A stretch of DNA of 64,000 nucleotides from Carboxylicivirga linearis (GTDB lineage Bacteria; Bacteroidota; Bacteroidia; Bacteroidales; Marinilabiliaceae): NCBI RefSeq assembly GCF_018271995.1, contig NZ_JAGUCO010000002.1, forward strand, positions 186,001 through 250,000, written 5' to 3'. The position numbers and the translations under genes are program-made. The notes under the pieces were generated by a model. That model did no database searches. It was given only the letters and a program-made list of their open reading frames with translations, and was not told where the DNA came from. The stretch's first letter is position 1; each line of letters opens with the position of its first letter. Shown here in pieces: positions 8,606 to 18,220 of this stretch.

Positions 8606-9684
8606 TGGATAAGAATGCAAAGATATATATAGCCGGCCATAGAGGATTGGTCGGCTCTGCTATTTTAAGAGAACTACAAAAAGAAGGTTATACCAACTTT
8701 GTCACAAAAACTCGTGCTGAGCTGGATTTGTTAGATCAAAAGGCTGTTTCTGAATTTTTCAAACAAGAGAAACCTGATTATGTATTTTTAGCAGCAGCTA
8801 AGGTTGGCGGTATCATGGCTAATAATACCTACCGTGGAGCGTTTATATATGAAAATCTTCAAATTCAGAATAATATTATCCACTCAGCATATGAATCAGG
8901 AGTAAAGAAGCTACTCTTTTTGGGGAGTTCTTGTATCTATCCTAAAAATGCTCCTCAACCTTTAAAAGAAGATTATCTTTTAAGTGAGGAGTTGGAATAT
9001 ACCAACGAACCTTATGCTATTGCAAAGATTGCCGGGATAAAAATGTGCGAATCATACAATTTACAGTATGGTACCGATTATATTTCAGTAATGCCAACCA
9101 ATCTTTATGGTCCAAATGATAATTACAATCTGGAAACCAGTCATGTTTTACCAGCATTAATACGTAAAATGCATTTGGGTAAACTTTTAAAAGCTAATGA
9201 TTGGAGTAGTATTGATATTGATTTGAACAACCGACCTATTGAGGGAGTATCGGGTACATCAAGCCAGGAAGAAAAACTGGCAATTTTGGAAAAATACGGA
9301 ATTTATCTGAAGGATAATTCTGTGGTGATTACTTTATGGGGTAGTGGTAAGCCAATGCGTGAGTTTCTTCACTCTGATGATATGGCAGCTGCTTGTATTT
9401 ATGTGATGAATAACATTTCGTTTGATGATGTTGCTGAAGGAAAAACAGAAGTAAGAAACACACATGTTAATATTGGCTGTGGTGAAGATTTAACCATTAA
9501 AGATTTAGCTTTAACCATTAAAGAAGTAGTTGATTATGATGGCGAATTAGTTTGGGATGCTGATAAACCTGATGGTACAATGCGTAAGCTAATGGACGTT
9601 TCTAAATTAGAAAAATTGGGATGGAAAGCAACTATATCATTAAAAGACGGTATCGCAAACGTTTACGGAAAATATTGTGAATAA
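8605..9684 (+). CDS. fcl: GDP-L-fucose synthase
   Basis: A 359-residue 3,5-epimerase/4-reductase completing GDP-L-fucose synthesis from the Gmd product. It shows [10 protein letters not shown] for NADP binding, [15 protein letters not shown], the [14 protein letters not shown] segment with catalytic Ser/Cys, and [15 protein letters not shown] with the Tyr-x3-Lys pair. It is about 35-40 residues longer than the E. coli enzyme because of an extra segment around residues 195-235 ([11 protein letters not shown] and following), a variation seen in some Bacteroidota. The start overlaps the gmd stop by one base. A DUF4625 lipoprotein gene follows after 53 nt. Confidence 0.95.
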   Translation: MDKNAKIYIAGHRGLVGSAILRELQKEGYTNFVTKTRAELDLLDQKAVSEFFKQEKPDYVFLAAAKVGGIMANNTYRGAFIYENLQIQNNIIHSAYESGVKKLLFLGSSCIYPKNAPQPLKEDYLLSEELEYTNEPYAIAKIAGIKMCESYNLQYGTDYISVMPTNLYGPNDNYNLETSHVLPALIRKMHLGKLLKANDWSSIDIDLNNRPIEGVSGTSSQEEKLAILEKYGIYLKDNSVVITLWGSGKPMREFLHSDDMAAACIYVMNNISFDDVAEGKTEVRNTHVNIGCGEDLTIKDLALTIKEVVDYDGELVWDADKPDGTMRKLMDVSKLEKLGWKATISLKDGIANVYGKYCE

Positions 9685-9737
9685 TAAGTTGAAAATTACT
9701 CGGTGAAAAAAGTATATTTGGAAAAAATACCAATCTA

Positions 9738-10202
9738 ATGAAGAAATTATTAAATATTTTAACCGTTGGACTTTTAGCTTTATCAGTCACCAGTAGTTGT
9801 AAAAAAAGTGATGATCCTGGACCAGATGAGCAAGCTCCCACTATAGAGTTTACTAAACCCAGTGCTGATGGTTCAACAGTTTACTATAGAGGAATGTCAA
9901 TGGATTTTTCTGCAACATTTCGTGATGATAGAGCATTGAAACAATGCCAGGTTAACATTAGTTATAATAGTGTAACACCTTCATCAATACTAAAAGGAAT
10001 AGGTTCACCTTGGGGACCTGCTGAAAATGGAGATAGTGATGTTTTTCTCTTTGACGGAGAAAAAGAAGAGACCATTTCAACCAATTTATTCGATGAGGAT
10101 ATAGAAATAGCTTGTTTAGCTGGTGAATATACACTTACATTTGTTGTGATGGATGAGTCGGAAAATACATTCACTACCACTGTAGATGTTACTATAGAAT
10201 AG
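9738..10202 (+). CDS. DUF4625 domain lipoprotein
   Basis: A 154-residue predicted lipoprotein with lipobox Cys21 (VTSSC), a short acidic linker, then one beta-sandwich domain. Motifs are APTIEFTKPSADG, MDFSATFRDDRALKQCQVNI and a C-terminal AGEYTLTFVVMDESENTFTTTVDVTIE, which fit the DUF4625 pattern. It is probably exposed at the outer membrane. A second DUF4625 lipoprotein lies next to the ZnuD-like receptor; this copy lacks the histidine-rich segments of that one, so a metal role is not suggested here. It has a clean terminator downstream and no recognisable functional partner. Confidence 0.75.
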   Translation: MKKLLNILTVGLLALSVTSSCKKSDDPGPDEQAPTIEFTKPSADGSTVYYRGMSMDFSATFRDDRALKQCQVNISYNSVTPSSILKGIGSPWGPAENGDSDVFLFDGEKEETISTNLFDEDIEIACLAGEYTLTFVVMDESENTFTTTVDVTIE

Positions 10203-10223
10203 ATTATCAGAAATTACCAATAC

Positions 10224-10247
10224 AAAAGGGCTTGTTGCCCTTTTTTT
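10224..10247 (+). terminator. Intrinsic terminator after DUF4625 gene
   Basis: An 8-bp stem AAAAGGGC/GCCCTTTT with a 5-nt loop runs into a T tract. Confidence 0.85.
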
Positions 10248-10272
10248 ATTCTGTAAAAAATAAAAGACAAAT

Positions 10273-11442
10273 ATGTACGATTTTGATAGAATAATTGATA
10301 GATCAGAAACAAACACATACAAGTTTGATTTAAGAAAAAGTTATTTTGGAGAGGAAGATGTAATTCCATTGTGGGTAGCAGATATGGATTTTGCCGCAGC
10401 ACCTGAAATACATGCAGAAATTCAAAAACGTGCAGCTCACGAGATATTCGGATACACAATCCGTAAAGATGATTTTAACGAAGCGATTAAGGATTGGTGT
10501 GAGTATAAACATGCCTGGAAGATTCAAACAGATTGTATTGAGTATTCACCGGGTGTAGTGCCGGCTTTAGCATTTTCTATTTTAGGCCTAACAGAACCCG
10601 GAGATGGAGTCATTATCAATACACCTGTTTATCCACCATTTCATTCAGTGGTGACGAGTAATGGCAGAGAATTAATAAAAAACTCATTAATTCAAGAAAA
10701 CGGAAAATATGTTTTCGACTTTGATAGTTTTGAACAAGAAGCAGCCAAACCGTCAACCAAACTGTTTATACTTTGTAATCCGCATAATCCAGTAGGAAGA
10801 GCATGGACAAAAGAAGAACTTCTAAAAATTCATGAAATTTGTATAAAACATAACGTAGTGGTTTTGGCTGATGAAATTCACTCAGATTTGGTGTGGTGGG
10901 GGAAGCAGCACAATGCTTTTGCCTTATTAAACGATGAAGCTGCAGCTAATAGTCTCACTTTCATGGCTCCATCTAAAACATTTAACATTGCCGGTTTTAA
11001 TACCTCATATGTTATTTCATCTAACCCTAAGTTGTTAGCAGCTTATAGAAATACACAAAACAGGCTTCAGGTACATCTGGGACATGTATTTAGCAGTTTG
11101 GCTTTAACATCGGCATATAATTTAGGTAGACCATGGTTAAAAGAATTAACTACATATATTGAAGACAATATTCAATTTGTTGATTCATTTCTAAAAAGTA
11201 ACCTACCTGAAATCCAGATGCAAATACCGGATGCAACCTATTTACTTTGGTTGAATTTTGCTGAATGGAATATGAGTCAAAAAGAATTAAAAGACCATCT
11301 GGTTAAAAAAGCTAAAGTTGGATTAAATGATGGGATGACATTTGGAGCAGAAGGGAAAGGATACATGCGATTAAATGTTGCCAGTCCGCGTTCTATTCTT
11401 CATGAGGCATTGGAAAGAATAGTAGCTACCAAACCTGTTTAG
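10273..11442 (+). CDS. PatB/MalY-type PLP-dependent C-S lyase (cystathionine beta-lyase)
   Basis: A 389-residue fold-type I aminotransferase-like protein. Opening motifs (LRKSYFGEEDVIPLWVADMDF) and EYSPGVVPALAFSILGLTEPGDGV are typical of the PatB/MalY group. Others are NPHNPVGRAWTKEEL, ADEIHSDLVWWG and the PLP-lysine region APSKTFNIAGF. Family members cleave cystathionine or cysteine conjugates to a thiol, pyruvate and ammonia in the cytosol. It follows a terminator, so it is likely transcribed from its own promoter and leads into the glutaminyl cyclase gene 17 nt downstream. Confidence 0.9.
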   Translation: MYDFDRIIDRSETNTYKFDLRKSYFGEEDVIPLWVADMDFAAAPEIHAEIQKRAAHEIFGYTIRKDDFNEAIKDWCEYKHAWKIQTDCIEYSPGVVPALAFSILGLTEPGDGVIINTPVYPPFHSVVTSNGRELIKNSLIQENGKYVFDFDSFEQEAAKPSTKLFILCNPHNPVGRAWTKEELLKIHEICIKHNVVVLADEIHSDLVWWGKQHNAFALLNDEAAANSLTFMAPSKTFNIAGFNTSYVISSNPKLLAAYRNTQNRLQVHLGHVFSSLALTSAYNLGRPWLKELTTYIEDNIQFVDSFLKSNLPEIQMQIPDATYLLWLNFAEWNMSQKELKDHLVKKAKVGLNDGMTFGAEGKGYMRLNVASPRSILHEALERIVATKPV

Positions 11443-11459
11443 CACCAAAACTGGTAAAA

Positions 11460-12509
11460 ATGGCTTTTTTGATGAAATGGAATAAATACATTTTGCTCAT
11501 ACTAACATTTGTTATTATGGCTGGCTGTAGTGTGATGCTAAAGAATAAAAAAATAAGGACAGAATCTAACAGTTTGATTTTTACAGATTGCGATACACTT
11601 GTATTTCAGGTTTCATCAAAAAAGCACCTTATTGATTCCATCGCTTGCAATGATTCAATTCAAACGGTGGATAACAGCACTTTTAAATATGCCCTAAATC
11701 ATCTGCAAGGAGGTTTTCATTCACTTAAATTTGATTTTCATTTATCCAATGGAAAGAGCAAGTTGATTAAACAAGATGTTGTTATTTTGGCCAATACTCC
11801 TCCGGAAATAATTGAATTTGTAGATTATAAGCAAATCAACTACAATCAATCGATGTTCACGCAAGGGCTTGAACTTCATAACGGAGTGTTGTATCAGTCC
11901 GGTGGCAAATATGGAGAATCAACCATCAACAAAATCAACGTGCAAACCGGTGAAATAGAAAAGCAAGTAAACCTTGATTCCAAATTTTTTGCAGAGGGTT
12001 TAACATTTGTCAATGATACAATTTACCTTCTAACATGGAAAGAACGTACCCTTTTAAAGTACGATCAGGATTTGAATTTGATTGATCAAATGCCATATCA
12101 GTTGGAAGGTTGGGGATTTTGTTTTAATGGAACTCATTTAATTGCCTCAGATGGATCATCCACCATCTATTTTATTGATCCCATTTCGTTGCAAATAGTA
12201 AAGCAATTGAATGTATATAACCATAAACAAACGGTTAAGATGATAAATGAACTGGAGTGGGTGAATGGTTTTCTTATAGCAAACATCTGGGGGAAGGACT
12301 ATGCTGTTGTGATTGATCCTGATACTGGAAAAGTACTATTTCACATTGATTTTTCCGGGATAATCAACAAATATGATTTATGGGGTAAGGGGGTACTCAA
12401 TGGTATTGCTTACAATCATAAAAACAAAAAGCTCTATTTTACCGGCAAAAACTGGCCTTACTATTTTGCATGTGATTTACCTCAAGAACTTCAAAAAGTG
12501 AAACAATGA
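11460..12509 (+). CDS. Glutaminyl-peptide cyclotransferase, lipoprotein (bacterial/plant-type beta-propeller)
   Basis: A 349-residue protein with an N-terminal membrane segment and lipobox (IMAGC). A roughly 100-residue Ig-like lead domain comes next, then a five-bladed propeller-type glutaminyl cyclase domain. Recognisable motifs are FTQGLELHNGVLYQSGGKYGES, FAEGLTFVNDTIYLLTWKE, GWGFCFNG, INELEWVNGFLIANIW and GVLNGIAYN. The enzyme cyclises N-terminal glutamine to pyroglutamate. In Bacteroidota this protects exported proteins that begin with Gln after signal cleavage. A start at 11472 (MKWNKY) is equally plausible. Its stop overlaps the glycerate kinase ATG by 4 bp, indicating coupled translation. 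Confidence 0.88.
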   Translation: MAFLMKWNKYILLILTFVIMAGCSVMLKNKKIRTESNSLIFTDCDTLVFQVSSKKHLIDSIACNDSIQTVDNSTFKYALNHLQGGFHSLKFDFHLSNGKSKLIKQDVVILANTPPEIIEFVDYKQINYNQSMFTQGLELHNGVLYQSGGKYGESTINKINVQTGEIEKQVNLDSKFFAEGLTFVNDTIYLLTWKERTLLKYDQDLNLIDQMPYQLEGWGFCFNGTHLIASDGSSTIYFIDPISLQIVKQLNVYNHKQTVKMINELEWVNGFLIANIWGKDYAVVIDPDTGKVLFHIDFSGIINKYDLWGKGVLNGIAYNHKNKKLYFTGKNWPYYFACDLPQELQKVKQ

Positions 12510-13582
12510 AACGAATTTTAGTTTGTTGCGATTCATTTAAAGGAACACTATCATCTTTTGAAGTGAATGAAATTATTTTAAATGAATTAACAAAGGCGGG
12601 ATATCATAGCAGCACACTTCCAATGGCAGATGGAGGAGAAGGTTCGTTAGATATAATTAATTCGCATTTAGACGTTAAGTGTATTGAGGTTGATACTTAT
12701 TCTGCAGATCATTCAAAAATACGATCTCATTACTATTCTTTCAATGATAAAGCTTTTATTGACGTAACAGGGGCCAATGGCTTAACCATGATAGATCCAT
12801 TGAATAGAAAGCCATTAAAATTAAGTTCATATGGTACTGGTTTGATCTTCAAACATGCGCTTGAACAAGGGATTAAAGAGTTTGATCTTTTTCTGGGGGG
12901 AAGTGCAACTGTAGATGGAGGAATGGGACTTGTATGTGGTTTGTTAGGTGAGCCTATACCTAATGGAAATCCTTTGGTACATATAGATAGATCGTTGGTT
13001 CCATCAGCCAAAATAGCTATGGATGGGATCGCTATAAATGTAATTACGGATGTAAACAACCTAATTCTTGGACCTCAGGGAGCGGCTACTATTTTTGGTC
13101 CGCAAAAAGGAGCTTCTCCTGAAGAAGTTCAGGTGCTGGAGGATGCAATGCAGCATTGGGTTGAAATGTTGGAATCCATTTCAAATAATAACTTGCAAAC
13201 AATCCCTGGACTAGGTGCTGCCGGTGGATTGGCTTTGCCGTTTACAGCTTTTGCAAAAAGTGAGGTGATTAATGGGTATAACTATTTTAGCTCTTTACTG
13301 AATTACAATAAAGCAATTGATGAGTGTGATATAGTAATTACCGGCGAGGGGTGTATAGACTATCAGACAATGATGGGAAAAGGTCCCGGAAGATTGGCGC
13401 AAATAGCTCGAGAAAAAGGCAAAATTGTTATAGGTATAGGAGGAATGGTAAAGTCTGAACCAGATGTCTTTAATAAAGTCTTTTCTACAACAACTTCTAA
13501 TAAAAAGACAATTCTAAATGCCGCTGAGACCCGTCTAAAAACTACTATGATGAATGTCGTGGATTATCTGAAAAGTATTTAA
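12506..13582 (+). CDS. glxK: Glycerate kinase (GlxK/GarK family)
   Basis: A 358-residue kinase of the PF02595 family phosphorylating D-glycerate with ATP. It starts with the diagnostic ILVCCDSFKGTLSS, then LPMADGGEGSLD, DVTGANGL, LGGSATVDGGMG, FGPQKGAS, PGLGAAGGLA and ITGEGCIDYQTMMGKGPG. The length is slightly below the usual 370-380. It overlaps the preceding gene by 4 bp, though glutaminyl cyclase and glycerate kinase have no obvious metabolic link. Its 3' end overlaps the stop codon region of the convergent EamA gene by 4 bp. Confidence 0.93.
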   Translation: MKRILVCCDSFKGTLSSFEVNEIILNELTKAGYHSSTLPMADGGEGSLDIINSHLDVKCIEVDTYSADHSKIRSHYYSFNDKAFIDVTGANGLTMIDPLNRKPLKLSSYGTGLIFKHALEQGIKEFDLFLGGSATVDGGMGLVCGLLGEPIPNGNPLVHIDRSLVPSAKIAMDGIAINVITDVNNLILGPQGAATIFGPQKGASPEEVQVLEDAMQHWVEMLESISNNNLQTIPGLGAAGGLALPFTAFAKSEVINGYNYFSSLLNYNKAIDECDIVITGEGCIDYQTMMGKGPGRLAQIAREKGKIVIGIGGMVKSEPDVFNKVFSTTTSNKKTILNAAETRLKTTMMNVVDYLKSI

Positions 13583-14460
13583 TTCCTAATATTCATTTTT
13601 CGGGTAAGCACCGGGTGTAAAAAAACCGCTAAGAGAATAACTGCGGTACCTATATAAAAACCAGCTGACATATATTCGCTTTGACCAAATATTGCAAAAG
13701 CCAGAAGTATACCATAAACAGGCTCCATATTTATAGCTAAAACAACAGAATATGCCGATAACACCTTCATAACATCAACTGCAGCAACAAAAGCATAGGC
13801 GGTGCAAATAACTCCTAATATCAAGACAAAAACAATATCCATTGTTGATGGTGGAACCATTTTTCCATTAAAAGTTCCTGTGAAAGCCAGAAAAATAGTA
13901 ATAGCTGCAAAACCACTACCCATTTCGTAAAAGCTAATAGTTACCGGATGATGCTTATCAATAAACAATTTGTTAAGCACAGTAAATAAACCCGCCAGAA
14001 AAGCCGAAGTAAGTGCAGTTAGAATTCCTTTTAAATAGCCCAGTTCAAATTGAAATATAAGATATAAACCACTTATAATTATAATGCCTATTAATACTTC
14101 AATCCATTTAATTCTTTTTCGAAAGATGATAGGCTCTAAAAAACTGGCAAACAAGGTGGTTGAAGCCATGCATCCCAGTGTGACCGAAACATTAGATATT
14201 TTAACAGCACCAAAAAAAGTGATCCAGTGAAAAGCAACGACTAAACCAACTCCCATTATTTTAATGATGTTGTTTTTGCCTATTGCAAACGGAATACCTT
14301 TTAACCGCATAAAAATACCTAAAACAAGAGCTGCAATAAACATTCGGTACCAAACCAATTGGGGCGAAGGTAAACTAACAAGTTTGCCTAAGATGGCAGT
14401 GAACCCATAAAGTAAAACGACGAAATGGAGCTTGAAATGGCTTTTTAAAATGGTATTCAT
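13579..14460 (-). CDS. EamA/DMT-family transporter
   Basis: A 293-residue polytopic inner-membrane protein with about ten hydrophobic segments arranged as two EamA repeats. The first begins at FVVLLYGFTAILGKL with WYRMFIAALVLG; the second starts after about residue 140 and contains FTVLNKLFIDKHHPVTISFYEMG and a conserved AINMEPVYGILLA near the end. The drug/metabolite transporter superfamily exports amino acids and other small metabolites; the substrate here cannot be predicted. It is convergent with glycerate kinase. Confidence 0.88.
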   Translation of the reverse strand: MNTILKSHFKLHFVVLLYGFTAILGKLVSLPSPQLVWYRMFIAALVLGIFMRLKGIPFAIGKNNIIKIMGVGLVVAFHWITFFGAVKISNVSVTLGCMASTTLFASFLEPIIFRKRIKWIEVLIGIIIISGLYLIFQFELGYLKGILTALTSAFLAGLFTVLNKLFIDKHHPVTISFYEMGSGFAAITIFLAFTGTFNGKMVPPSTMDIVFVLILGVICTAYAFVAAVDVMKVLSAYSVVLAINMEPVYGILLAFAIFGQSEYMSAGFYIGTAVILLAVFLHPVLTRKMNIRN

Positions 14461-14481
14461 TCAAATGATTATTATAAGCCG

Positions 14482-14489
14482 CAAAAATA
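14482..14489 (-). promoter_or_regulatory. Bacteroidota -7 element for the EamA gene
   Basis: The minus-strand TATTTTTG followed by C matches TAnnTTTG, 21 bp upstream of the start codon. No exact -33 element was found. Confidence 0.4.
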
Positions 14490-14696
14490 GAAATACTTAT
14501 GCTTTTTCCTTTTGCATGTGAGTATTTATTAATGAAGAATTTTATCACTATTGTAAAGTCCAATAAATGAGAGTGCTGTAGGTATGTGTGCAAGTTTAAT
14601 TGAATAATTAACAATTTTTATAAGTATGTGGATGTATAGATATATATACTTTTAGTTATTTTGTTTTCAATAAAGAATTTTTTCAATAAAAGAATC

Positions 14697-17162
14697 ATGA
14701 AGAAAACATATGTCATTGTAGGGGGCGTTGCGGGTGGAGCAACCACAGCAGCTCGACTGCGCCGGGTTGATGAAAACGCTGAAATAATTATGCTCGAAAA
14801 AGGTCCACATATTTCGTATGCTAATTGTGGATTACCTTATTATATTGGTGGAGTTATTAAAGATCGTCAGAATTTGATGGTGCAAACACCCGAAAGTTTT
14901 AATTCATGGTTCAATATTGATATTCGTATTTATTCAGAGGTGAAGGCTGTTTTACCAGAAGAAAAAAAGGTAAGTGTACAAAACCTTCAGAGCGGAGAAG
15001 AGTATGAAATTTCGTATGATAAGTTGATACTTTCTCCAGGGGCTTCTCCAATTATTCCTCCCATAGAAGGAATTAAGCATAAAAATATATTTACTCTTCG
15101 TAATGTAGAAGATACCGATAAAATCAAAGCTTTTGTTGATGATGAAAAGCCTGCATCGGCAGTTGTTGTAGGAGCCGGTTTTATTGGTCTTGAGATGGCC
15201 GAAAATCTTCATCACAGAGGATTAAATGTAACCGTTGTAGAGGCTGCTCCTCAGGTAATGAATATGCTTGACGGTGAAATGGCAGCTGGCTTGCATCAGC
15301 ATTTTAAGGAACACAATGTTGGTTTATATCTTAACAATGCCGTTAAAGCTTTTAAAGAGAATGCTCAGGGTAGTTTGGATGTTTGCCTTGCTGATGGCGA
15401 TGTATTAAACGCTGATTTCATAATTCTTTCAATTGGTGTTCGTCCTGATAATAAGCTGGCAAAAAACGCGGGATTAAAAATTGGTGAAACTGGAGGCGTT
15501 TGGGTAAATGAATACCTTCAGACATCAGATGAAAATATATATGCTGTTGGCGATAGTATTGAATTTCCTCACCAGATCTCAAAAAAGCCAAGTTTGGCAT
15601 TTTTGGCAGGACCAGCTAATAAACAAGGTCGGATTTTGGCTGATAACCTTACCTATGGTCATACTAAAAAATACAAAGGTTCAATCGGAACGGCAATAGC
15701 CAAAGTGTTTGATTTAACAGCAGGAATCACCGGTTTAGCTGATAAGAGTTTAAAAGCAGCCGGAATTAATTATGCCTCAACTATAGTAAATAACGGCTCT
15801 CATGCAGGTTATTACCCGGGAGCCATGCAGTTGACTACAAAAATCTCGTTTTGTCCTGAAACAGGTCGTTTATATGGAGCACAGATTGTAGGCTACAAAG
15901 GCGTTGATAAGCGTTTGGATATTCTGGCTACCATCATTAAAAATGAAGGAACTATTTACGATTTGCAGGAGGTTGAACATGCTTATGCACCGCCTTTTAG
16001 TTCGGCTAAAGATCCGGTCAATCAGGCAGGTTTTAATGCAGAAAACATTATGCGTGGTCTATTTAAACCGCTTTCAGCATATGAATTAAGCGAGACTGAT
16101 TTTAGTCAAGTAACTTTGGTTGATACCCGGACAGCTGATGAATTTGCTTTGGGTGCCATTGAAGGAGCCATTAATATCCCGATTGATGCCATTCGTTCTA
16201 ACCTAGATCGTATTCCAAAGGATAAAAAGGTGGTTCTTTATTGTGGAGTAGGCATGCGTGGTTATCTGGCAGCTCAAATTTTACGCCAGAATGGATATGA
16301 AGAAGTTTACAACCTTTCGGGAGGGTTAAAGGTGTTCAATAATTTCATAAAACCTCAGGGAAATCGTATTCAATTCTCAGAGTTTGAAGAAGTAAATCCC
16401 ATTGAAATATCAAAGAATACTCCGGCCATTCAAACAGATGTATTAGAAGTAGATGCCTGTGGTTTGCAATGTCCGGGACCTATTATGAAGCTAAAATCGG
16501 AAATGGATAAGTTACCAACCGAAGGACAATTAATGATTAAAGCAAGCGATCCTGGTTTTTATAACGATGTAGCATCGTGGTGTAAGGTAACGGGTAACGA
16601 TTTGCTTACCAGAGAAAAAGCAAATGGAGAAATTACAGCTATTATACGTAAAAACGATGTGTTGAAAGAAGGTTTCTCTGTTCAGGATAAAGGTGATAAT
16701 AAAACACTGATTGTTTTTAGTGATGACATGGATCGTACACTAGCTTCTTTTGTTATTGCCAATGGTGCTGCAGCTATGGGTAAGAAAGTAACTATCTTCT
16801 TTACTTTTTGGGGACTTAATGTGATTAAGAAACCTCATAAACCCAAAGTGAAGAAAGGCGTAATGGATAAGATGTTTGACATTATGATGCCTAAACATAG
16901 CGGAGATTTGAAACTTTCGAATATGAATATGGGAGGTATGGGTGCCAAAATGATGAAAAAACGCATGAAAGATAAAAAAGTAGACTCATTGGATGTGATG
17001 ATTCAAAATGCGGTTTCTTCTGGTATTAATTTGATTGCTTGCCAGATGAGTATGGATGTGATGGGTGTAAAGCAGGAAGAATTGATTGACGGAGTGAACA
17101 TTGGAGGAGTTGCCAATTATCTGGAAGAAGCAGAAAAGTCAAATGTAAATTTATTTATCTAA
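14697..17162 (+). CDS. CoA-disulfide reductase fused to rhodanese, TusA and DsrE-like domains
   Basis: An 821-residue multidomain sulfur enzyme. Residues 1-440 are a CoADR-type FAD/NAD(P)H oxidoreductase: VIVGGVAGGATTAARLRR, the single redox Cys44 in YANCGLPYYIGG, and a second dinucleotide loop VVVGAGFIGLEMAENL. Residues about 465-560 form a rhodanese domain with the catalytic loop CGVGMRG. Residues about 580-650 form a TusA domain (CGLQCPGP). From about 665 there is a DsrE/DsrF-like domain. Such fusions are thought to reduce CoA persulfides or polysulfides and relay sulfane sulfur. I start at MKKTYV; an upstream in-frame ATG at 14661 would place MFSIKNFFNKRI before the FAD loop. It is monocistronic, with a terminator after it. 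Confidence 0.92.
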   Translation: MKKTYVIVGGVAGGATTAARLRRVDENAEIIMLEKGPHISYANCGLPYYIGGVIKDRQNLMVQTPESFNSWFNIDIRIYSEVKAVLPEEKKVSVQNLQSGEEYEISYDKLILSPGASPIIPPIEGIKHKNIFTLRNVEDTDKIKAFVDDEKPASAVVVGAGFIGLEMAENLHHRGLNVTVVEAAPQVMNMLDGEMAAGLHQHFKEHNVGLYLNNAVKAFKENAQGSLDVCLADGDVLNADFIILSIGVRPDNKLAKNAGLKIGETGGVWVNEYLQTSDENIYAVGDSIEFPHQISKKPSLAFLAGPANKQGRILADNLTYGHTKKYKGSIGTAIAKVFDLTAGITGLADKSLKAAGINYASTIVNNGSHAGYYPGAMQLTTKISFCPETGRLYGAQIVGYKGVDKRLDILATIIKNEGTIYDLQEVEHAYAPPFSSAKDPVNQAGFNAENIMRGLFKPLSAYELSETDFSQVTLVDTRTADEFALGAIEGAINIPIDAIRSNLDRIPKDKKVVLYCGVGMRGYLAAQILRQNGYEEVYNLSGGLKVFNNFIKPQGNRIQFSEFEEVNPIEISKNTPAIQTDVLEVDACGLQCPGPIMKLKSEMDKLPTEGQLMIKASDPGFYNDVASWCKVTGNDLLTREKANGEITAIIRKNDVLKEGFSVQDKGDNKTLIVFSDDMDRTLASFVIANGAAAMGKKVTIFFTFWGLNVIKKPHKPKVKKGVMDKMFDIMMPKHSGDLKLSNMNMGGMGAKMMKKRMKDKKVDSLDVMIQNAVSSGINLIACQMSMDVMGVKQEELIDGVNIGGVANYLEEAEKSNVNLFI

Positions 17163-17186
17163 CGAATAGATATTTCAGTATGATTA

Positions 17187-17226
17187 AAAGGGGTGAAGGT
17201 GAATCAAAACATCTTCACCCTTTTTT
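17187..17226 (+). terminator. Intrinsic terminator after the CoADR fusion gene
   Basis: A stem of about 11 pairs (GGGTGAAGGTG side with CATCTTCACCC side, one G-U) ends in six T residues. Confidence 0.8.
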
Positions 17227-17283
17227 CTGTTTCAAAGATTAATAAAAAGATGATGAGATGGGGTGAGATTTCAATTTCTCACT

Positions 17284-17291
17284 TAATTTTG
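17284..17291 (+). promoter_or_regulatory. Bacteroidota -7 element for the M48 gene
   Basis: TAATTTTG matches TAnnTTTG, about 40 nt upstream of the start codon. Just upstream is a GTGAGA/TCTCAC inverted repeat with an 8-nt gap, which might be a regulator site. Confidence 0.45.
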
Positions 17292-17331
17292 TATTGTCTT
17301 CTTAAGAATGATCTAACTTAAATAGAAAAAA

Positions 17332-18144
17332 ATGATAAAGCTTATGAAAAAATGGCCAGTATCATTGGGTTTAGTACTTGTTGTTGGTTTATTAATTTCT
17401 TGTGCTACAAATCCTATTACAGGTCGAAAGCAGTTGAATTTAGTCTCTGATTCAGAGGTGATGTCGATGAGTTTTTCTCAATACGAAGAGTTTTTGAAAG
17501 AAAATACTTTATCAACTGATCAGGAAAAAACAGCAACGATCAAAAAGGTAGGCAAAAAGATTGCTGCTGCTGTGGAAAAATACATGTCTGATAAAGGATA
17601 TGCAAGCCAAATTGCCGGATTTGAATGGGAATTTAACTTGGTTGAAGATGAAACACCCAATGCCTGGTGTATGCCTGGTGGTAAAGTAGTTTTTTATACC
17701 GGTATTCTTCCTTATTGTGAGGATGAAACAGGTATTGCTGTGGTGATGGGGCACGAAATTGCTCACGCTGTAGCTAAACACGGAAGTGAACGAATGAGCC
17801 AACAAATGGCTGTACAATATGGAGGAACAGCTCTATCGGTAATGTTAGACGAAAAACCTGAACAAACGCAACAATTGGCATTGGCTGCCTTTGGTTTAGG
17901 ATCGCAATATGGTATTATGTTACCTTTCTCGCGTGCACATGAAACCGAAGCCGATAAAATGGGTTTGATTTTTATGGCCATGGCGGGATACGATCCAAAC
18001 GAAGCTGTTCCTTTCTGGCAGCGTATGTCGGATATGGGAGGTCAAAAAACACCGGAGTGGATGAGTACTCACCCTGCAGATGAAACAAGAGTAAGTGATT
18101 TGAAAGCTTATATGCCTGAAGCATTAAAATATTATAAGAAATAG
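17332..18144 (+). CDS. M48 family metalloprotease, lipoprotein
   Basis: A 270-residue predicted lipoprotein with lipobox LLISC (Cys24) followed by the widely conserved ATNPITGRKQLNLV segment of BepA/LoiP-like M48 proteases. The zinc site HEIAHAVAKH is near residue 140, and the third ligand region is HETEADKMG. The C terminus (MSTHPADETRVSDLKAYMPEALKYYKK) is family-typical. These proteases act in the periplasm on misfolded outer-membrane or lipoproteins. A start at 17344 (MKKWPV) would also give a valid signal peptide. It stands alone between terminators. Confidence 0.92.
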   Translation: MIKLMKKWPVSLGLVLVVGLLISCATNPITGRKQLNLVSDSEVMSMSFSQYEEFLKENTLSTDQEKTATIKKVGKKIAAAVEKYMSDKGYASQIAGFEWEFNLVEDETPNAWCMPGGKVVFYTGILPYCEDETGIAVVMGHEIAHAVAKHGSERMSQQMAVQYGGTALSVMLDEKPEQTQQLALAAFGLGSQYGIMLPFSRAHETEADKMGLIFMAMAGYDPNEAVPFWQRMSDMGGQKTPEWMSTHPADETRVSDLKAYMPEALKYYKK

Positions 18145-18165
18145 CAGAACGGTCAATAATATGTA

Positions 18166-18192
18166 AATGCCCTTTAACGAGGGCATTTTTTT
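18166..18192 (+). terminator. Intrinsic terminator after the M48 gene
   Basis: A stem AATGCCCT/AGGGCATT with a short loop is followed by a run of seven T. Confidence 0.85.
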
Positions 18193-18220
18193 ATGCATCA
18201 TATTTTATAGTTACGCGGAA

